Assembly: GCA_963722575.1 (NCBI GenBank)
Contig: CAVRNR010000004.1
Coordinates: 323,664-387,663, forward strand
From: Fen-178 sp963722575
GTDB lineage: Bacteria > Acidobacteriota > Terriglobia > Bryobacterales > Bryobacteraceae
Length of the DNA stretch: 64,000 nucleotides
Reading direction: 5' to 3'
The notes beneath the pieces were generated by a model, which was not told where the DNA came from, made no database searches, and saw only the letters and a list, made by a program, of their open reading frames with translations. Positions within the stretch are counted from its first letter, which is position 1. Each line of letters opens with the position of its first letter. Positions 31,074 to 38,958 of the stretch are shown here, one piece after another. Both the position numbers and the translations under genes were made by a program.

Positions 31074-32237
31074 TCACTGAACCGGCGACAGCGCCCGCAG
31101 TTTGCACACCGCCTCAATCACCCGCCGGGCCACGTAATCCACCTCTTCGGCGGTGTTGAATCGCCCCAGCCCAAACCGCAAAGACGAATGCGCCAAGTCC
31201 TCGCCCACGCCCAGCGCCTTCAGCACATAACTGGGTTCCACAGTGGCCGAGGTGCAAGCCGATCCGGTGGATAGCGCCACGTCTGGCAGGCTCATCAGCA
31301 GCGAGTCGCCCGTGACGCCCGCAAAGCTCATGTTCAGGTTGCCGGGCAGCCGGTGCTCCATTGAGCCGTTCACATAGACGCGGTCCAATCCGGCTTCGAT
31401 CAGCGCCTTGAGCCGGTCGCGCAGCGCGGCCACTCGCGCGGCCTCCTCCGCCATCTCGCGCGCGCAAATGGCGCACGCCTCGCCGAAACCCACGATGGCA
31501 GGCACGTTCAGCGTGCCGGAACGCATTCCGAACTCGTGCCCTCCGCCGTCCATCTGGGCCGCCAATTCGACGCGCGGGTTGCGCCGGCGCACATACAACC
31601 CGCCGATGCCCTTGGGGCCGTACATCTTGTGCGCGCTTACCGACATGAGGTCGATGTGGTCGTCCTCCACGCGGATGGGAACCTTGCCGAAGCTCTGGGC
31701 CGCATCGCAGTGGAACAGCACGCCTCTTTCGCGGCAGATGGCGCCGATTTCCCGTACCGGCTGCACCACACCGATCTCGTTATTGGCGTGCATCACGCTT
31801 ACCAGCACGGTCTCGGGGAGGATGGCGTCCCGCAGCGCGTCGAGCGAGAGCAGCCCGTCGCGCCGCGGCGGCAGCACCGTGAGGCGGCAGCCTTGCCGCT
31901 CCAGGCGCCGGGCCGTATCGAGCACCGCTTTGTGCTCGGTGGCCATGGTTATGACGTGGTTTCCCTTCGAGCGGTAGGCCTCCATCACTCCTTTGAGCGC
32001 CAGGTTATCGGACTCGGTGGCGCCGCTGGTGAAGACTATCTCGCGCGGCGTCGCGCCGGCCAGCTCCGCCACCCGCTTGCGGGCCAGTTCCACGGCGGTT
32101 TCCGCTTCCCATCCGAAGCTGTGCGCGCGGCTCGCCGCATTGCCGAATTTAGGCCCGAAATAGGGCAGCATGGCTTCCAGCACGCGGGCATCCACCGGCG
32201 TGGTGGCGTGATGATCCAGGTAGACCGGCTTCTGCAT
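31074..32237 (-). CDS. iscS: Cysteine desulfurase, IscS/NifS type
   Basis: 387 residues from ATG 32237 (GGATGAGG upstream). PLP features: YLDHHATTPVD, TSGATESDNLALKG, HCDAAQSFGKVP and Lys in SVSAHKMYGPKGIGG. The active-site loop STGSACTSATVEPSYVL marks the IscS/NifS class. It removes sulfur from cysteine for Fe-S clusters and thio-tRNA; such enzymes can also handle selenocysteine, which matters given selA in this window. Standing alone, without iscU nearby. Confidence 0.93.
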   Translation of the reverse strand: MQKPVYLDHHATTPVDARVLEAMLPYFGPKFGNAASRAHSFGWEAETAVELARKRVAELAGATPREIVFTSGATESDNLALKGVMEAYRSKGNHVITMATEHKAVLDTARRLERQGCRLTVLPPRRDGLLSLDALRDAILPETVLVSVMHANNEIGVVQPVREIGAICRERGVLFHCDAAQSFGKVPIRVEDDHIDLMSVSAHKMYGPKGIGGLYVRRRNPRVELAAQMDGGGHEFGMRSGTLNVPAIVGFGEACAICAREMAEEAARVAALRDRLKALIEAGLDRVYVNGSMEHRLPGNLNMSFAGVTGDSLLMSLPDVALSTGSACTSATVEPSYVLKALGVGEDLAHSSLRFGLGRFNTAEEVDYVARRVIEAVCKLRALSPVQ

Positions 32238-32319
32238 GGCCTCATCCGAGTATAAGGAATGCTGTTGTCGGGCGGCGCGCAATAGCGGATACTGGTCATA
32301 CCGGCTGTGGCCGGCGCAC

Positions 32320-32643
32320 ATGCCGAAGCCTTCGGTCTCTCCCGAAACGGATGTCATAGAACGGGACCAGTCGGTTCCGCTCTACCGGGTCGTGCTCCTG
32401 GACGACAACGATCACACCTACGACTACGTAATCGAGATGCTCCAGAGGATTTTCGTCTTCACCCTGGATCAGGCCTACCGTCACGCCGAAGAGGTGGACC
32501 GCTGCGGCCGCACGGTTCTCATCGTCTGCGAACTGCCGCACGCCGAATTCGCGCGCGATCAGATTCATTCCTACGGTCCGGATTGGCGGCTCCCCCGGTC
32601 CCAGGGATCCATGTCGGCGATCGTCGAACCGGCGCAATCGTAG
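32320..32643 (+). CDS. clpS: ClpS-like adaptor of the Clp protease
   Basis: 107 residues from ATG 32320. The core YRVVLLDDNDHTYDYVIEML, VFTLDQAYRHAEEVDRCG and VLIVCELPHAEFARDQIHSYG matches ClpS, which binds N-degron substrates and delivers them to ClpA/ClpC. The N-terminal 20 residues (PKPSVSPETDVIERDQSVP) correspond to the flexible extension. The ATPase partner clpC is at 43640-46120. The gene is divergent from iscS. Confidence 0.88.
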   Translation: MPKPSVSPETDVIERDQSVPLYRVVLLDDNDHTYDYVIEMLQRIFVFTLDQAYRHAEEVDRCGRTVLIVCELPHAEFARDQIHSYGPDWRLPRSQGSMSAIVEPAQS

Positions 32644-32704
32644 CGCCGGCGGCGGAACGCCCGATGCGGGTCTTTGCCGCCGGTGGGGTTGTTATCATGA
32701 ACAG

Positions 32705-33646
32705 ATGACGTTTCGTTGCACCCTCCTGCTTTTCTCCTCTGCGGCGTGGCTGCTGGCACAGGCCCCTCCGCCGCAACCCGCGCCGGCGCCCAAGCCGACG
32801 GTCACCCTGTCGATGGAGAACCCCGCGCCCAAGACCATGCCGGTGGTCCCTCCCGATCGCGTGGTGGTTACGGTTGGGGACTTGACCATCACCGCCGCGC
32901 AGTTCGACCAGATCATCGAGGCCCTTCCGGAGCAGTACCGCAGCGTGGCTCGAGGTTCGGGCCGCAAGCAGTTCGCCGATAACATCGTGCGGATCGAGGT
33001 ATTGGCCCAGGAAGGCAAGCGCCGGAAACTGGATGAGAGCTCCCTCTACCGGACCCAGTCCACGTTTGAGGACGCCAATATCCTGGCCAACATGACTTAC
33101 GAGGAAATCGGCAAGAATGTCAAGCTCGACGAGGCCGACGTGCGCAAGTACTACGAGGCCCACAAGGCGGAATTCGAACAGGTGCGCGCCCGCCACATTC
33201 TCATCCGGGTGCAGGGTTCGCCGTCGCCCGTCAGACCGGGCCAGAAGGACCTCACGGATGCGGAAGCGCTGGCCAAAGCGCAGGATCTCAGAAAGAGAAT
33301 CCTGGCCGGAGAAGACTTCGCCCAGTTGGCCCGCCAGGAATCCGACGACACCGGTTCCGCGGCCAATGGCGGCGATCTCGGGTCCTTCCGGCACGGCCAG
33401 ATGGTCCCCACATTCGAGCAGGCCGCTTTCGCCATGCAACCGGGGGATCTTAGCGAGCCGGTGAAATCTCCGTTCGGCTACCACCTCATCAAGGTCGAGT
33501 CTAAAGAGTCCAAGAGCTTCGAGGACGTGCGGCCGGAGCTGGAGCGCCGCATGCGCCCCGAGCAGGCACAGAAGACCGAGGAAGAACTACAGAAGAAGAC
33601 CCCGGTGGTTCTCGATCCCGAATTCTTCGGCATCGCCACGAAGTAG
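32705..33646 (+). CDS. Secreted parvulin-type peptidyl-prolyl isomerase
   Basis: 313 residues with a signal peptide ending LLAQA and a Pro-rich linker. A SurA-like N-terminal helical region (TVGDLTITAAQFDQIIEALP) is followed by a PpiC/rotamase domain at about 155-275 (ARHILIRVQG, GEDFAQLARQESDDTGSAANGGDLGSF, PFGYHLIKVES). It acts as a periplasmic folding catalyst. Its TAG stop (33644-33646) lies within the palindromic repeat disrupted by the insertion element. A second parvulin is at 38979-40004. Confidence 0.92.
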   Translation: MTFRCTLLLFSSAAWLLAQAPPPQPAPAPKPTVTLSMENPAPKTMPVVPPDRVVVTVGDLTITAAQFDQIIEALPEQYRSVARGSGRKQFADNIVRIEVLAQEGKRRKLDESSLYRTQSTFEDANILANMTYEEIGKNVKLDEADVRKYYEAHKAEFEQVRARHILIRVQGSPSPVRPGQKDLTDAEALAKAQDLRKRILAGEDFAQLARQESDDTGSAANGGDLGSFRHGQMVPTFEQAAFAMQPGDLSEPVKSPFGYHLIKVESKESKSFEDVRPELERRMRPEQAQKTEEELQKKTPVVLDPEFFGIATK

Positions 33647-33661
33647 GGGCCGGACATGCCC
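33643..33661. repeat. GTAGGGGCYGGGC-type palindrome, left half (copy 2, split by an IS)
   Basis: GTAGGGGCCGGACATGCCC at 33643-33661 begins with the ppiC stop codon. Its partner half is GGACATGTCCGGCCCC at 35039-35054. Joining them without the element would recreate a 22-base perfect palindrome centred on ACATGT. Confidence 0.65.
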
Positions 33662-35038
33662 CATAAGCGCTAAGATAATAGTTGCTTTTTATGCGCCTTT
33701 GGTCTAAACTCAGACCATGGTTGGCGCTCAAGATGAAAACTGGCAAGTACTTACCACGCTGCTGCCCAAAGGCTGGCAGGGCGACGCTTTTCGTTCGGGT
33801 GCGGTAGGGCGTATGCGCGGCTTCGCCAGCGTTTCGGATTTGCTGCGTACCTTGCTGTTGCACGTTGGCAACGGTTATTCCTTGCGGGAAACGGCAACCC
33901 GAGCCAAAGCCGCCGGACTAGCTTCGGTGTCGGATGTGGCGATCTTAGATCGCCTGCGAACGGCAGGTCCCTGGTGGCGTCAGATGTGTGCGCGCCTGCT
34001 AGCGGAGAACGGAATGCACGTGCCGGAACAAACCGGCGGTCGGGTGTTCCGCGCCGCCGATGGCACGGTGATCAAAGAGCCCGGCAAGACCGGGAGTTCT
34101 TGGCGCGTCCATTACACGTTGCGGCTTCCCGATCTGGAGTGTGATCACTTTGAGATCACGCCGGCGCGAGCCGTGGGCGGGGGAGAGAATCTGTCGCGAC
34201 TGCCCGCCCAGCCAGGAGACTGCTTGCTGGCGGACCGCGGTTTCTGCCACAGCGCCGGCGTGCTGGCGACGATCGGCAAAGGCGTGGAGGTGATCGTGCG
34301 GCTCAACACCGGCAATCTGCCCCTCTATACAGCCTCGGGGAGGCCCTTCGATCTGCTGGGCGCTGTGGGCGGACTGCCGGAGGCGGGGCAATGCGGCGAA
34401 TGGGAAGTGCATGTGCGCGCCGGAGCCACCGTTGGTCGGTTGCGACTGTGTGGCATTCGCAAAAGCGAATACGGCATCCAACGCGCGCTGGCGCAACTGC
34501 TCCGCCAAGCCGGCAAGCAGGGCCACACGCCGAAACCGGAGACGCTGGAATATGCCAAGTATGTCCTGGTAGTGAGCAACCTGCCCAGCGCGGAATTCAG
34601 CGCCCAGGAAGTCTTGGAGTGGTACCGGCTCCGCTGGCAGATCGAACTGGTTTTCAAACGTCTCAAGTCGCTCGCCGAGTTGGGCCACTTGGCCAAACAC
34701 GACGAGCAAAGTGTGCGCAGTTGGCTGTATGGCAAACTGCTGGTGGGACTACTTACCCAGAAACTCATCCGCACCGGCCGCGATATTTCCCCCTGGGGAT
34801 ACTCGTTCCCTACGCCATAAGATCCCCAGCCGGTGGCGGGAGTTCAGTTTCGCGCTGCATCAACTGCGCCAAGCGATCGATCCACCGCTGGCGCTGGCGG
34901 CGACGATGGCGAACTGGAACACGCTGGCCGTCGATCTCGCTGAATCGAGCCGCAAGCGCGTACCCCAAGTGCCAGCATTCTTCGCGCGGTAGCGCAGCCA
35001 AATCGGCATAAATCGGGTAAATTATCTTAGCGCTAATG
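33662..35038 (+). mobile_element. IS4-family insertion sequence (about 1.38 kb)
   Basis: Inner ends CATAAGCGCTAAGATAAT (33662-33679) and its inverted copy (35021-35038) match at 17 of 18 positions. They are flanked by GGACATGCCC and GGACATGTCC, a 9-of-10 candidate target duplication. Because the target was itself a palindrome, the outer 16 bases also look inverted, giving an apparent 34-base repeat matching at 32 positions. The element sits between convergent ppiC and peroxiredoxin genes and carries one DDE transposase gene. Confidence 0.75.
33717..34992 (+). pseudogene. IS4-family DDE transposase, frameshifted near its end
   Basis: The frame from ATG 33717 shows the first Asp in RAADGTVIKEPG, the second in LLADRGFCHS, and the YREK signature (WYRLRWQIELVFKRLK) with the catalytic Glu. 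It stops at 34820 after DISPWGYSFPTP. The conserved C-terminus (PSRWREFSFALHQLRQAIDP, LAATMANWNTLAVDLAES) continues in another frame to 34992. A single-base change near 34805 would rejoin them. All catalytic residues precede the break, so residual activity cannot be excluded. Confidence 0.8.
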
Positions 35039-35073
35039 GGACATGTCCGGCCCCGCGCCCCCCGTCGGCCCGC

Positions 35074-35097
35074 GGGTTGGGCATGCCCAGCCCCTAC
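35074..35097. repeat. GTAGGGGCYGGGC-type palindrome (copy 3)
   Basis: On the minus strand, GTAGGGGCTGGGCATGCCC begins with the stop codon of the peroxiredoxin gene and extends to AACCC. It lies 20 bases from the disrupted copy 2, so the ppiC/peroxiredoxin junction held two such palindromes. Confidence 0.65.
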
Positions 35098-35633
35098 TGC
35101 GCCTTGTGGGCCATCCGGCTACAAGCGGTTTCCGCACCCGTCGGATCGAGGGCGCCACTACCCTCCTCGATGTGCACGATCTTCCCCTCCTTGTCGATCA
35201 CGAACGTAGCCCGGTTCGCATAACCACGGCCGGGCCAGAGCACGCCATACTTCGCGATCACCTCCCGCTTGGCGAAATCGCTCAACAGCGGGAAGGCGAG
35301 CTTCAGTTGCTTGGCGAACTCGGCTTGAGACGGGGTATTATCCGCGCTGATCCCGAACACCTTGGTCTCCGCGCCTTCGAATTTAGCAATACCAGCCTGG
35401 TATGCCAGCATCTCCTTCGTTCAACCGCCGGTGAAGGCCGCCGGGAAGAAAGCCAGCACCACATTGTCCTTGCCGCGGAAATCGGAGAGCTTCACCGCGC
35501 CACCGGCGGTGGAAGGCAGCGTAAAATCGGGCGCCATGTCACCCACCTTCAGGTTGGTGTGCGGGGCTTGTGGCGCTTGGGCGAAAACAGCGGCGGGCAA
35601 CAGTGCGCCCGCCAACAGAATCGACAGCTTCAT
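35094..35633 (-). CDS. Candidate selenocysteine peroxiredoxin (in-frame UGA at the peroxidatic position)
   Basis: ATG 35633 (GGAGGAG upstream) starts a 179-residue secreted AhpC/TSA protein with a signal peptide ending AVFAQA. The frame is interrupted once, by TGA at 35423-35421 (codon 71), exactly where the peroxidatic Cys belongs: PAAFTGG-U-TKEMLAY fits PxxxTxxC. After the TGA the same frame continues with well-conserved sequence (KVFGISADNTPSQ, FPLLSDFAKREVIAKYGV, NRATFVIDKEGKIVHIEEG) to 35094. A SECIS-like hairpin follows the UGA, and selA lies in this window. The likely product reduces peroxides with selenol chemistry; annotation software would split it in two. A single resolving Cys is visible near the end (TACSRM). 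Confidence 0.85.
35386..35423 (-). promoter_or_regulatory. Putative bacterial SECIS element in the peroxiredoxin mRNA
   Basis: Starting 17 bases after the UGA (35421), ATACC (35403-35399) pairs with GGTAT (35393-35389) around the loop AGGCU. After an unpaired U, GC/GC extends the stem. The apical loop starts 22 bases after UGA and has G near its start, as in SelB-binding hairpins such as that of fdhF. Confidence 0.6.
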
Positions 35634-35671
35634 GTCTCCTCCAACTGTGTTTGAGCCTATCATTAAATCTG

Positions 35672-35700
35672 TTGCTTCGCCACCCCCGTAGTGGTAATCT
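35672..35700 (+). promoter_or_regulatory. Promoter of the SAM-II leader
   Basis: TTGCTT (35672-35677), 17 bases, TAATCT (35695-35700). The predicted start near 35707 falls directly before the first aptamer stem at 35709. Confidence 0.55.
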
Positions 35701-35708
35701 GAAAGTGA

Positions 35709-35776
35709 CGTGGATTGATTTAAGGCTTTTCGAGCCTGGCTAATTGCAACCACGGAAAAAAAAGTGCTAAAGGCGA
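35709..35776 (+). ncRNA. SAM-II (SAM-alpha) type riboswitch aptamer
   Basis: The conserved SAM-II blocks appear in order: stem CGTGG (35709-35713) with CCACG (35750-35754), the loop TGATTTAA, ATTGCAA just before the 3' stem strand, an A-rich spacer of 11 bases as in the crystallised SAM-II RNA, and GTGCTAAAGG. AGGC (35771-35774) can pair with GCCT (35734-35737) to close the pseudoknot. An extra hairpin (GGCT-TTTCG-AGCC) is inserted in the variable position. Two extra bases (AT) before TGATTT deviate from consensus. Confidence 0.75.
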
Positions 35777-35800
35777 GTCGGTCTGTTCGAAAACATTTCG

Positions 35801-35832
35801 ACCCTGGCGCCTTTGGGCTCCAGGGTTTTTTT
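35801..35832 (+). terminator. Rho-independent terminator after the SAM-II aptamer
   Basis: ACCCTGG (35801-35807) pairs with CCAGGGT (35820-35826), followed by seven T. It lies about 25 bases after the aptamer and 40 before the next start codon, so the switch probably acts by transcription attenuation. Confidence 0.8.
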
Positions 35833-35871
35833 GTTTCGGGTGGCCCCCGTCGCCGGATGCTGGAGGATTCG

Positions 35872-36258
35872 ATGAGCGTCTGGCCCAGTACATTGCCAGC
35901 CAGCCCAACGCTATCGGGCCGCGAAGGAGCTTTGGTTTCTGTTTCCATCGACGTGGACCCGCGCCGCCTGGAGTCGCTCCTGGAAGCGCTGGCGCAGACC
36001 GGTTTTCCGATTAACCCGCAGATCTATCACGACGCCCCCGTGGTGTACCTGTCCGCCGATGGGCGCGAGGAGACCCAGACTGCCACACTGGTGGAATTCC
36101 CGGCCTATGAAGGGCGGCTGGACGAGGTTCGGAATGCGCTCGATTCACACGGCTTCGAACCGGCCAGCATCCACTCGACCAGCATGTTGGATGAGATCCA
36201 CCGGGAGCCCCACGTGGCGCGGCGCCGCCTGAGGCACCGCGTGGCGACGGTCCAGTAA
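35872..36258 (+). CDS. Uncharacterised 128-residue protein controlled by the SAM-II-like switch
   Basis: ATG 35872 has GGAGG 6 bases upstream. The protein (VSVSIDVDPRRLESLLEALA, LVEFPAYEGRLDEVRNALDS) seems to contain two beta-alpha-beta-like halves, loosely like ACT or ferredoxin-like domains, then a basic tail (ARRRLRHRVATVQ). There is no signal peptide and no catalytic motif. The leader (promoter, aptamer, terminator) places it under S-adenosylmethionine control, so a role in methionine or methylation balance is likely but unproven. It converges on the sulfite-oxidase-like gene with a 2-base gap. I do not recognise the family. Confidence 0.8.
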   Translation: MSVWPSTLPASPTLSGREGALVSVSIDVDPRRLESLLEALAQTGFPINPQIYHDAPVVYLSADGREETQTATLVEFPAYEGRLDEVRNALDSHGFEPASIHSTSMLDEIHREPHVARRRLRHRVATVQ

Positions 36259-36260
36259 AC

Positions 36261-36911
36261 TCACCATCCGTAGCGCTCCTCCATCCAGGGGTCGCCGCGC
36301 ATGTGGTACCCGTTGGCTTCCCAGAAGCCGGGCCGGTCTTCCTCTACCAGTTCCACTCCGGCCACCCACTTGGCGCTCTTCCATGCATAGAGCCGCGGCA
36401 CGATCAGGCGCGCCGGGCCGCCATGCTCCGTCGAAATCGACTCACCGTCGTGGAGTATCGCCACAAGTGCGTCTTCCGCCAGAAAGTGTTCGAGCGGCAG
36501 ATTGGTGGTCCAACCCTGGTCATATCCGTGAACGATCGCGAAATGCGCTTCGGGCCGGGCCCCGCCGGCGCGCCGGATCAGCTCGCGGGTGGAGACGCCT
36601 TGCCACAGGTTTCCGAGCCGGGACCATCGTGTCACACAATGAAAGTCTCCGAAGACCTCGACCCGTGGAAGCGCCGTGAACTCTTGCCAGTCCCACTGGA
36701 CCTCCTTGCCCACCAGGCCCGCCACCTGGAAGCGCCATTGATTGAGGTCGATGTCGGGAGGGCCGCTCGAGTCCAGCACGGGCCATTTCCGGCTGCGCAC
36801 CTGTCCCGGCGGAATCCGCTGGCTCCGGCGCGTATCCGGGCTGATGATAATCTCCGGCGAAAGCCCGTCCGGAGAAGGGATCTTGTCGCTTTGGGTCTTG
36901 GTGCGGTCCAT
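36261..36911 (-). CDS. Sulfite-oxidase-like molybdopterin oxidoreductase
   Basis: 216 residues from ATG 36911 (GGAGG 9 bases upstream); ATG 36920 directly abuts the GGAGG and is less likely. The Moco domain is clear: PVLDSSGPPDIDLNQWRFQVAG, VEVFGDFHCVTRWSRLGNLWQGV with the molybdenum-binding Cys, HGYDQGWTTNLPL, HGGPARLIVPRLYAWKSAKWVAG. It belongs to the YuiH/YedY-like group without a Tat signal, so it is probably cytoplasmic. The substrate is unknown. No heme domain partner is adjacent. Confidence 0.88.
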   Translation of the reverse strand: MDRTKTQSDKIPSPDGLSPEIIISPDTRRSQRIPPGQVRSRKWPVLDSSGPPDIDLNQWRFQVAGLVGKEVQWDWQEFTALPRVEVFGDFHCVTRWSRLGNLWQGVSTRELIRRAGGARPEAHFAIVHGYDQGWTTNLPLEHFLAEDALVAILHDGESISTEHGGPARLIVPRLYAWKSAKWVAGVELVEEDRPGFWEANGYHMRGDPWMEERYGW

Positions 36912-36953
36912 TCCGAACATCCTCCGAGTGCCTGTCTGACTCCATTCTACCCT

Positions 36954-37043
36954 GGTAGCGCCGGCGATCTTGTCGCCGGTGTCCTTCTCGGTCCGGACAA
37001 CCCCACCGGCGACAAGGCGGTGCCCCCTGGGCCCGGCGCTGCC
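36954..37043. repeat. Long GC-rich inverted repeat
   Basis: GGTAGCGCCGGC (36954) pairs with GCCCGGCGCTGCC (ending 37043), and TTGTCGCCGGTG with CACCGGCGACAAG inside. It occupies the 280-base gap between divergent genes and is a likely dispersed non-coding element. Confidence 0.65.
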
Positions 37044-37194
37044 AGCGCGCACAATTTAGCTCTATGCGCCTTTTGAAATATGCGCCATAATACTTGCAGA
37101 AGCCGAATGTGTGGCGGACGCGCTGGTACTGAACGTGCTCACCGCAATGGCAATGGTTCTCAGGTTCCGGATCGGGTGCGATCGCGCAGGATGG

Positions 37195-38409
37195 ATGGGA
37201 TGCTGGATGTGTGCGCTCCTGCTGGGTGGCGGCCCGCTTTCGGCCCAGGTTCCGATGCCGGCTTCCGGACCGGGAGGCATGGTGCGGCTCTTCGGCACGG
37301 ATGCCGCCATTCTGGAATCGCAGGAGACTCGCAAAGACCTTCCGTGCACGGTAGTGCCCGCCAAGGCGTCGCTCGGCTTCGATCTCAAGTTTCATGCCGG
37401 GTACGATGTCAGTATTCCGCTCAAGGAACTGGCCGGCTCGGAGAACCGGCTCACCATGGTTTTCCGCGTGGTTCCGGAGGACCACCCCGATGAACCGGTC
37501 TACTTTTCGCAGCACGTGTCCGTGCCGGCCATCGAAGACGATGCCCATGGCGACGCCGTTCTGCAAGGCACTGTCGACGTGGGGGAAGGGAAGTACCATG
37601 TCGACTGGATGATGCGCGACCGCGAGGAGCGCGTGTGCTCCTCGAACTGGGACACCGAAGCCAGCCTGCCCCCCAAGGACAAGCAAATGGCGCTGGACAT
37701 CGCTCCGGACGCGGTCGAGGCGGCCGACAGCGAGCCATTCAAGCAGGAGCCTCCCGTGGAGCGCGAGCAGCGGGAGGACCCGCTGAACGTGAAGGTGGTG
37801 GTCAATTTCGCGCCGCAGAATTCGGAATCGGCCACCTTGCAGCCGCTCGACACTAACGCTCTGCTCTCGATCCTGCGGAATATCGCGCGCGAGCCGCGCA
37901 TCGGCAAGTTCTCCATTGTCGCGTTCAACATGCAGGAGCAGCGCGTGATCTACCGGCAGGAGGCAGCTTCGCAAATCGACTTTCCGGCCCTCGGTGAAGC
38001 GCTGGGCACGCTCAATCTCGGCACCGTGGATCTCAGGCGGCTGAGCCAGAAGCACGGCGATACGGAGTTCCTGGCTAACTTCATTACGCGGGAGATCAAG
38101 GATGAAAAAGAGCCGCCGGACGCCGTGATCTTCGCCGGGCCGAAAGTGGTGCTCGACGAACCCCTGCCGCAGGATGCGTTGAAACAACTGGGGGACGTCA
38201 AGTTCCCCGTGTTTTACATGAACTACAACCTGGACCCGCAGGCCAATCCCTGGCGGGACGCCATCGGCAACACCGTCCGCTACCTGAAGGGCGCCGAGTA
38301 CACCATTAGCCGGCCCCGGGACCTGTTTTTTGCGTGGACCGAAATCATCGGCCGTATAGTAAAATCAAAGGTTGGGGGGACAGTTACCACGAACGCGTCC
38401 TCACAGTGA
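37195..38409 (+). CDS. Secreted VWFA-like acidobacterial protein (paralog 1)
   Basis: About 404 residues from ATG 37195, which gives a compact signal peptide (GCWMCALLLGGGPLSAQ); starts at GTG 37111 and ATG 37147 are also open. The first half (LGFDLKFHAGYDVSIPLKEL, VGEGKYHVDWMMRDREERVCSSNW) and a second half with a Rossmann-like VWFA-type core (LNVKVVVNFAPQ, KFSIVAFNMQEQRVIY, DAVIFAGPKVVLDEPLP) closely parallel the protein at 50874-52034. The role is unknown; such proteins are frequent in Acidobacteriota. The methyltransferase-like gene starts 3 bases after its stop. Confidence 0.8.
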   Translation: MGCWMCALLLGGGPLSAQVPMPASGPGGMVRLFGTDAAILESQETRKDLPCTVVPAKASLGFDLKFHAGYDVSIPLKELAGSENRLTMVFRVVPEDHPDEPVYFSQHVSVPAIEDDAHGDAVLQGTVDVGEGKYHVDWMMRDREERVCSSNWDTEASLPPKDKQMALDIAPDAVEAADSEPFKQEPPVEREQREDPLNVKVVVNFAPQNSESATLQPLDTNALLSILRNIAREPRIGKFSIVAFNMQEQRVIYRQEAASQIDFPALGEALGTLNLGTVDLRRLSQKHGDTEFLANFITREIKDEKEPPDAVIFAGPKVVLDEPLPQDALKQLGDVKFPVFYMNYNLDPQANPWRDAIGNTVRYLKGAEYTISRPRDLFFAWTEIIGRIVKSKVGGTVTTNASSQ

Positions 38410-38412
38410 CCC

Positions 38413-38958
38413 ATGCGGGTTTTTCCCATCGCGCTGTTGCTGGCGGCAGGCACTCTGCCGGCCGGCGCTCAACAGTTCGGGCCTGGTGAGAATCTGGCGC
38501 CTTATATTCCGACACCCCAGGAGGCCGTCGAGAGGATGCTCGATGCCGCCCATGTGAAGCCCGGCGACGTGGTGTACGATCTCGGCAGCGGCGATGGCCG
38601 CATCGTCATCACGGCGGCGCAGAAGTTCGGCGCCCGGGGCGTGGGCGTGGAGATTCGGCCGGACCTCTGCCGGATAGCCAGGGAGCGGATCAAGTCGCTG
38701 GGCCTGGAAGACCGCGTCAGCATGATCGAGGGCAGCGCGCTGCGGGTGGACCTCAGCCCCGCCGACGTGGTGACCATGTATCTGCTGACCAGCTCCAACG
38801 AGCGGCTCAAGCCCAACCTGGAGAAGTACCTGAAGCCCGGCTCCCGTGTAGTCTGCTACGAGTTCCCGATCAAAGGCTGGAAGCCGATGGAGGCGATCGT
38901 CCTGCAAACCGGCAGAACGGAGCACCTCATCTACCTTTACGAGATTGGACGGCGGTAG
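38413..38958 (+). CDS. Class I methyltransferase-like protein with a signal peptide
   Basis: 181 residues. After an N-terminal signal-like segment (VFPIALLLAAGTLPAGAQQ) comes a complete SAM-binding fold: YIPTPQEAVERMLDAAHVKPGDVVYDLGSGDGRI, GVEIRPDLCRIARERI, LSPADVVTMYLLTSS, RVVCYEFPIKGWKP. The YDLGSGDGR motif I is intact. An exported SAM-dependent enzyme is puzzling because SAM is cytosolic. Its TAG stop lies in palindrome copy 4. It forms an operon with the upstream VWFA-like gene. Confidence 0.85.
   Translation: MRVFPIALLLAAGTLPAGAQQFGPGENLAPYIPTPQEAVERMLDAAHVKPGDVVYDLGSGDGRIVITAAQKFGARGVGVEIRPDLCRIARERIKSLGLEDRVSMIEGSALRVDLSPADVVTMYLLTSSNERLKPNLEKYLKPGSRVVCYEFPIKGWKPMEAIVLQTGRTEHLIYLYEIGRR

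Noticed and set aside
35094..35633. Peroxiredoxin as an ordinary nonsense pseudogene
   Set aside because: The only defect is TGA at the one codon where selenocysteine is functionally expected, with a SECIS-like hairpin and selA in the window; still the main alternative.
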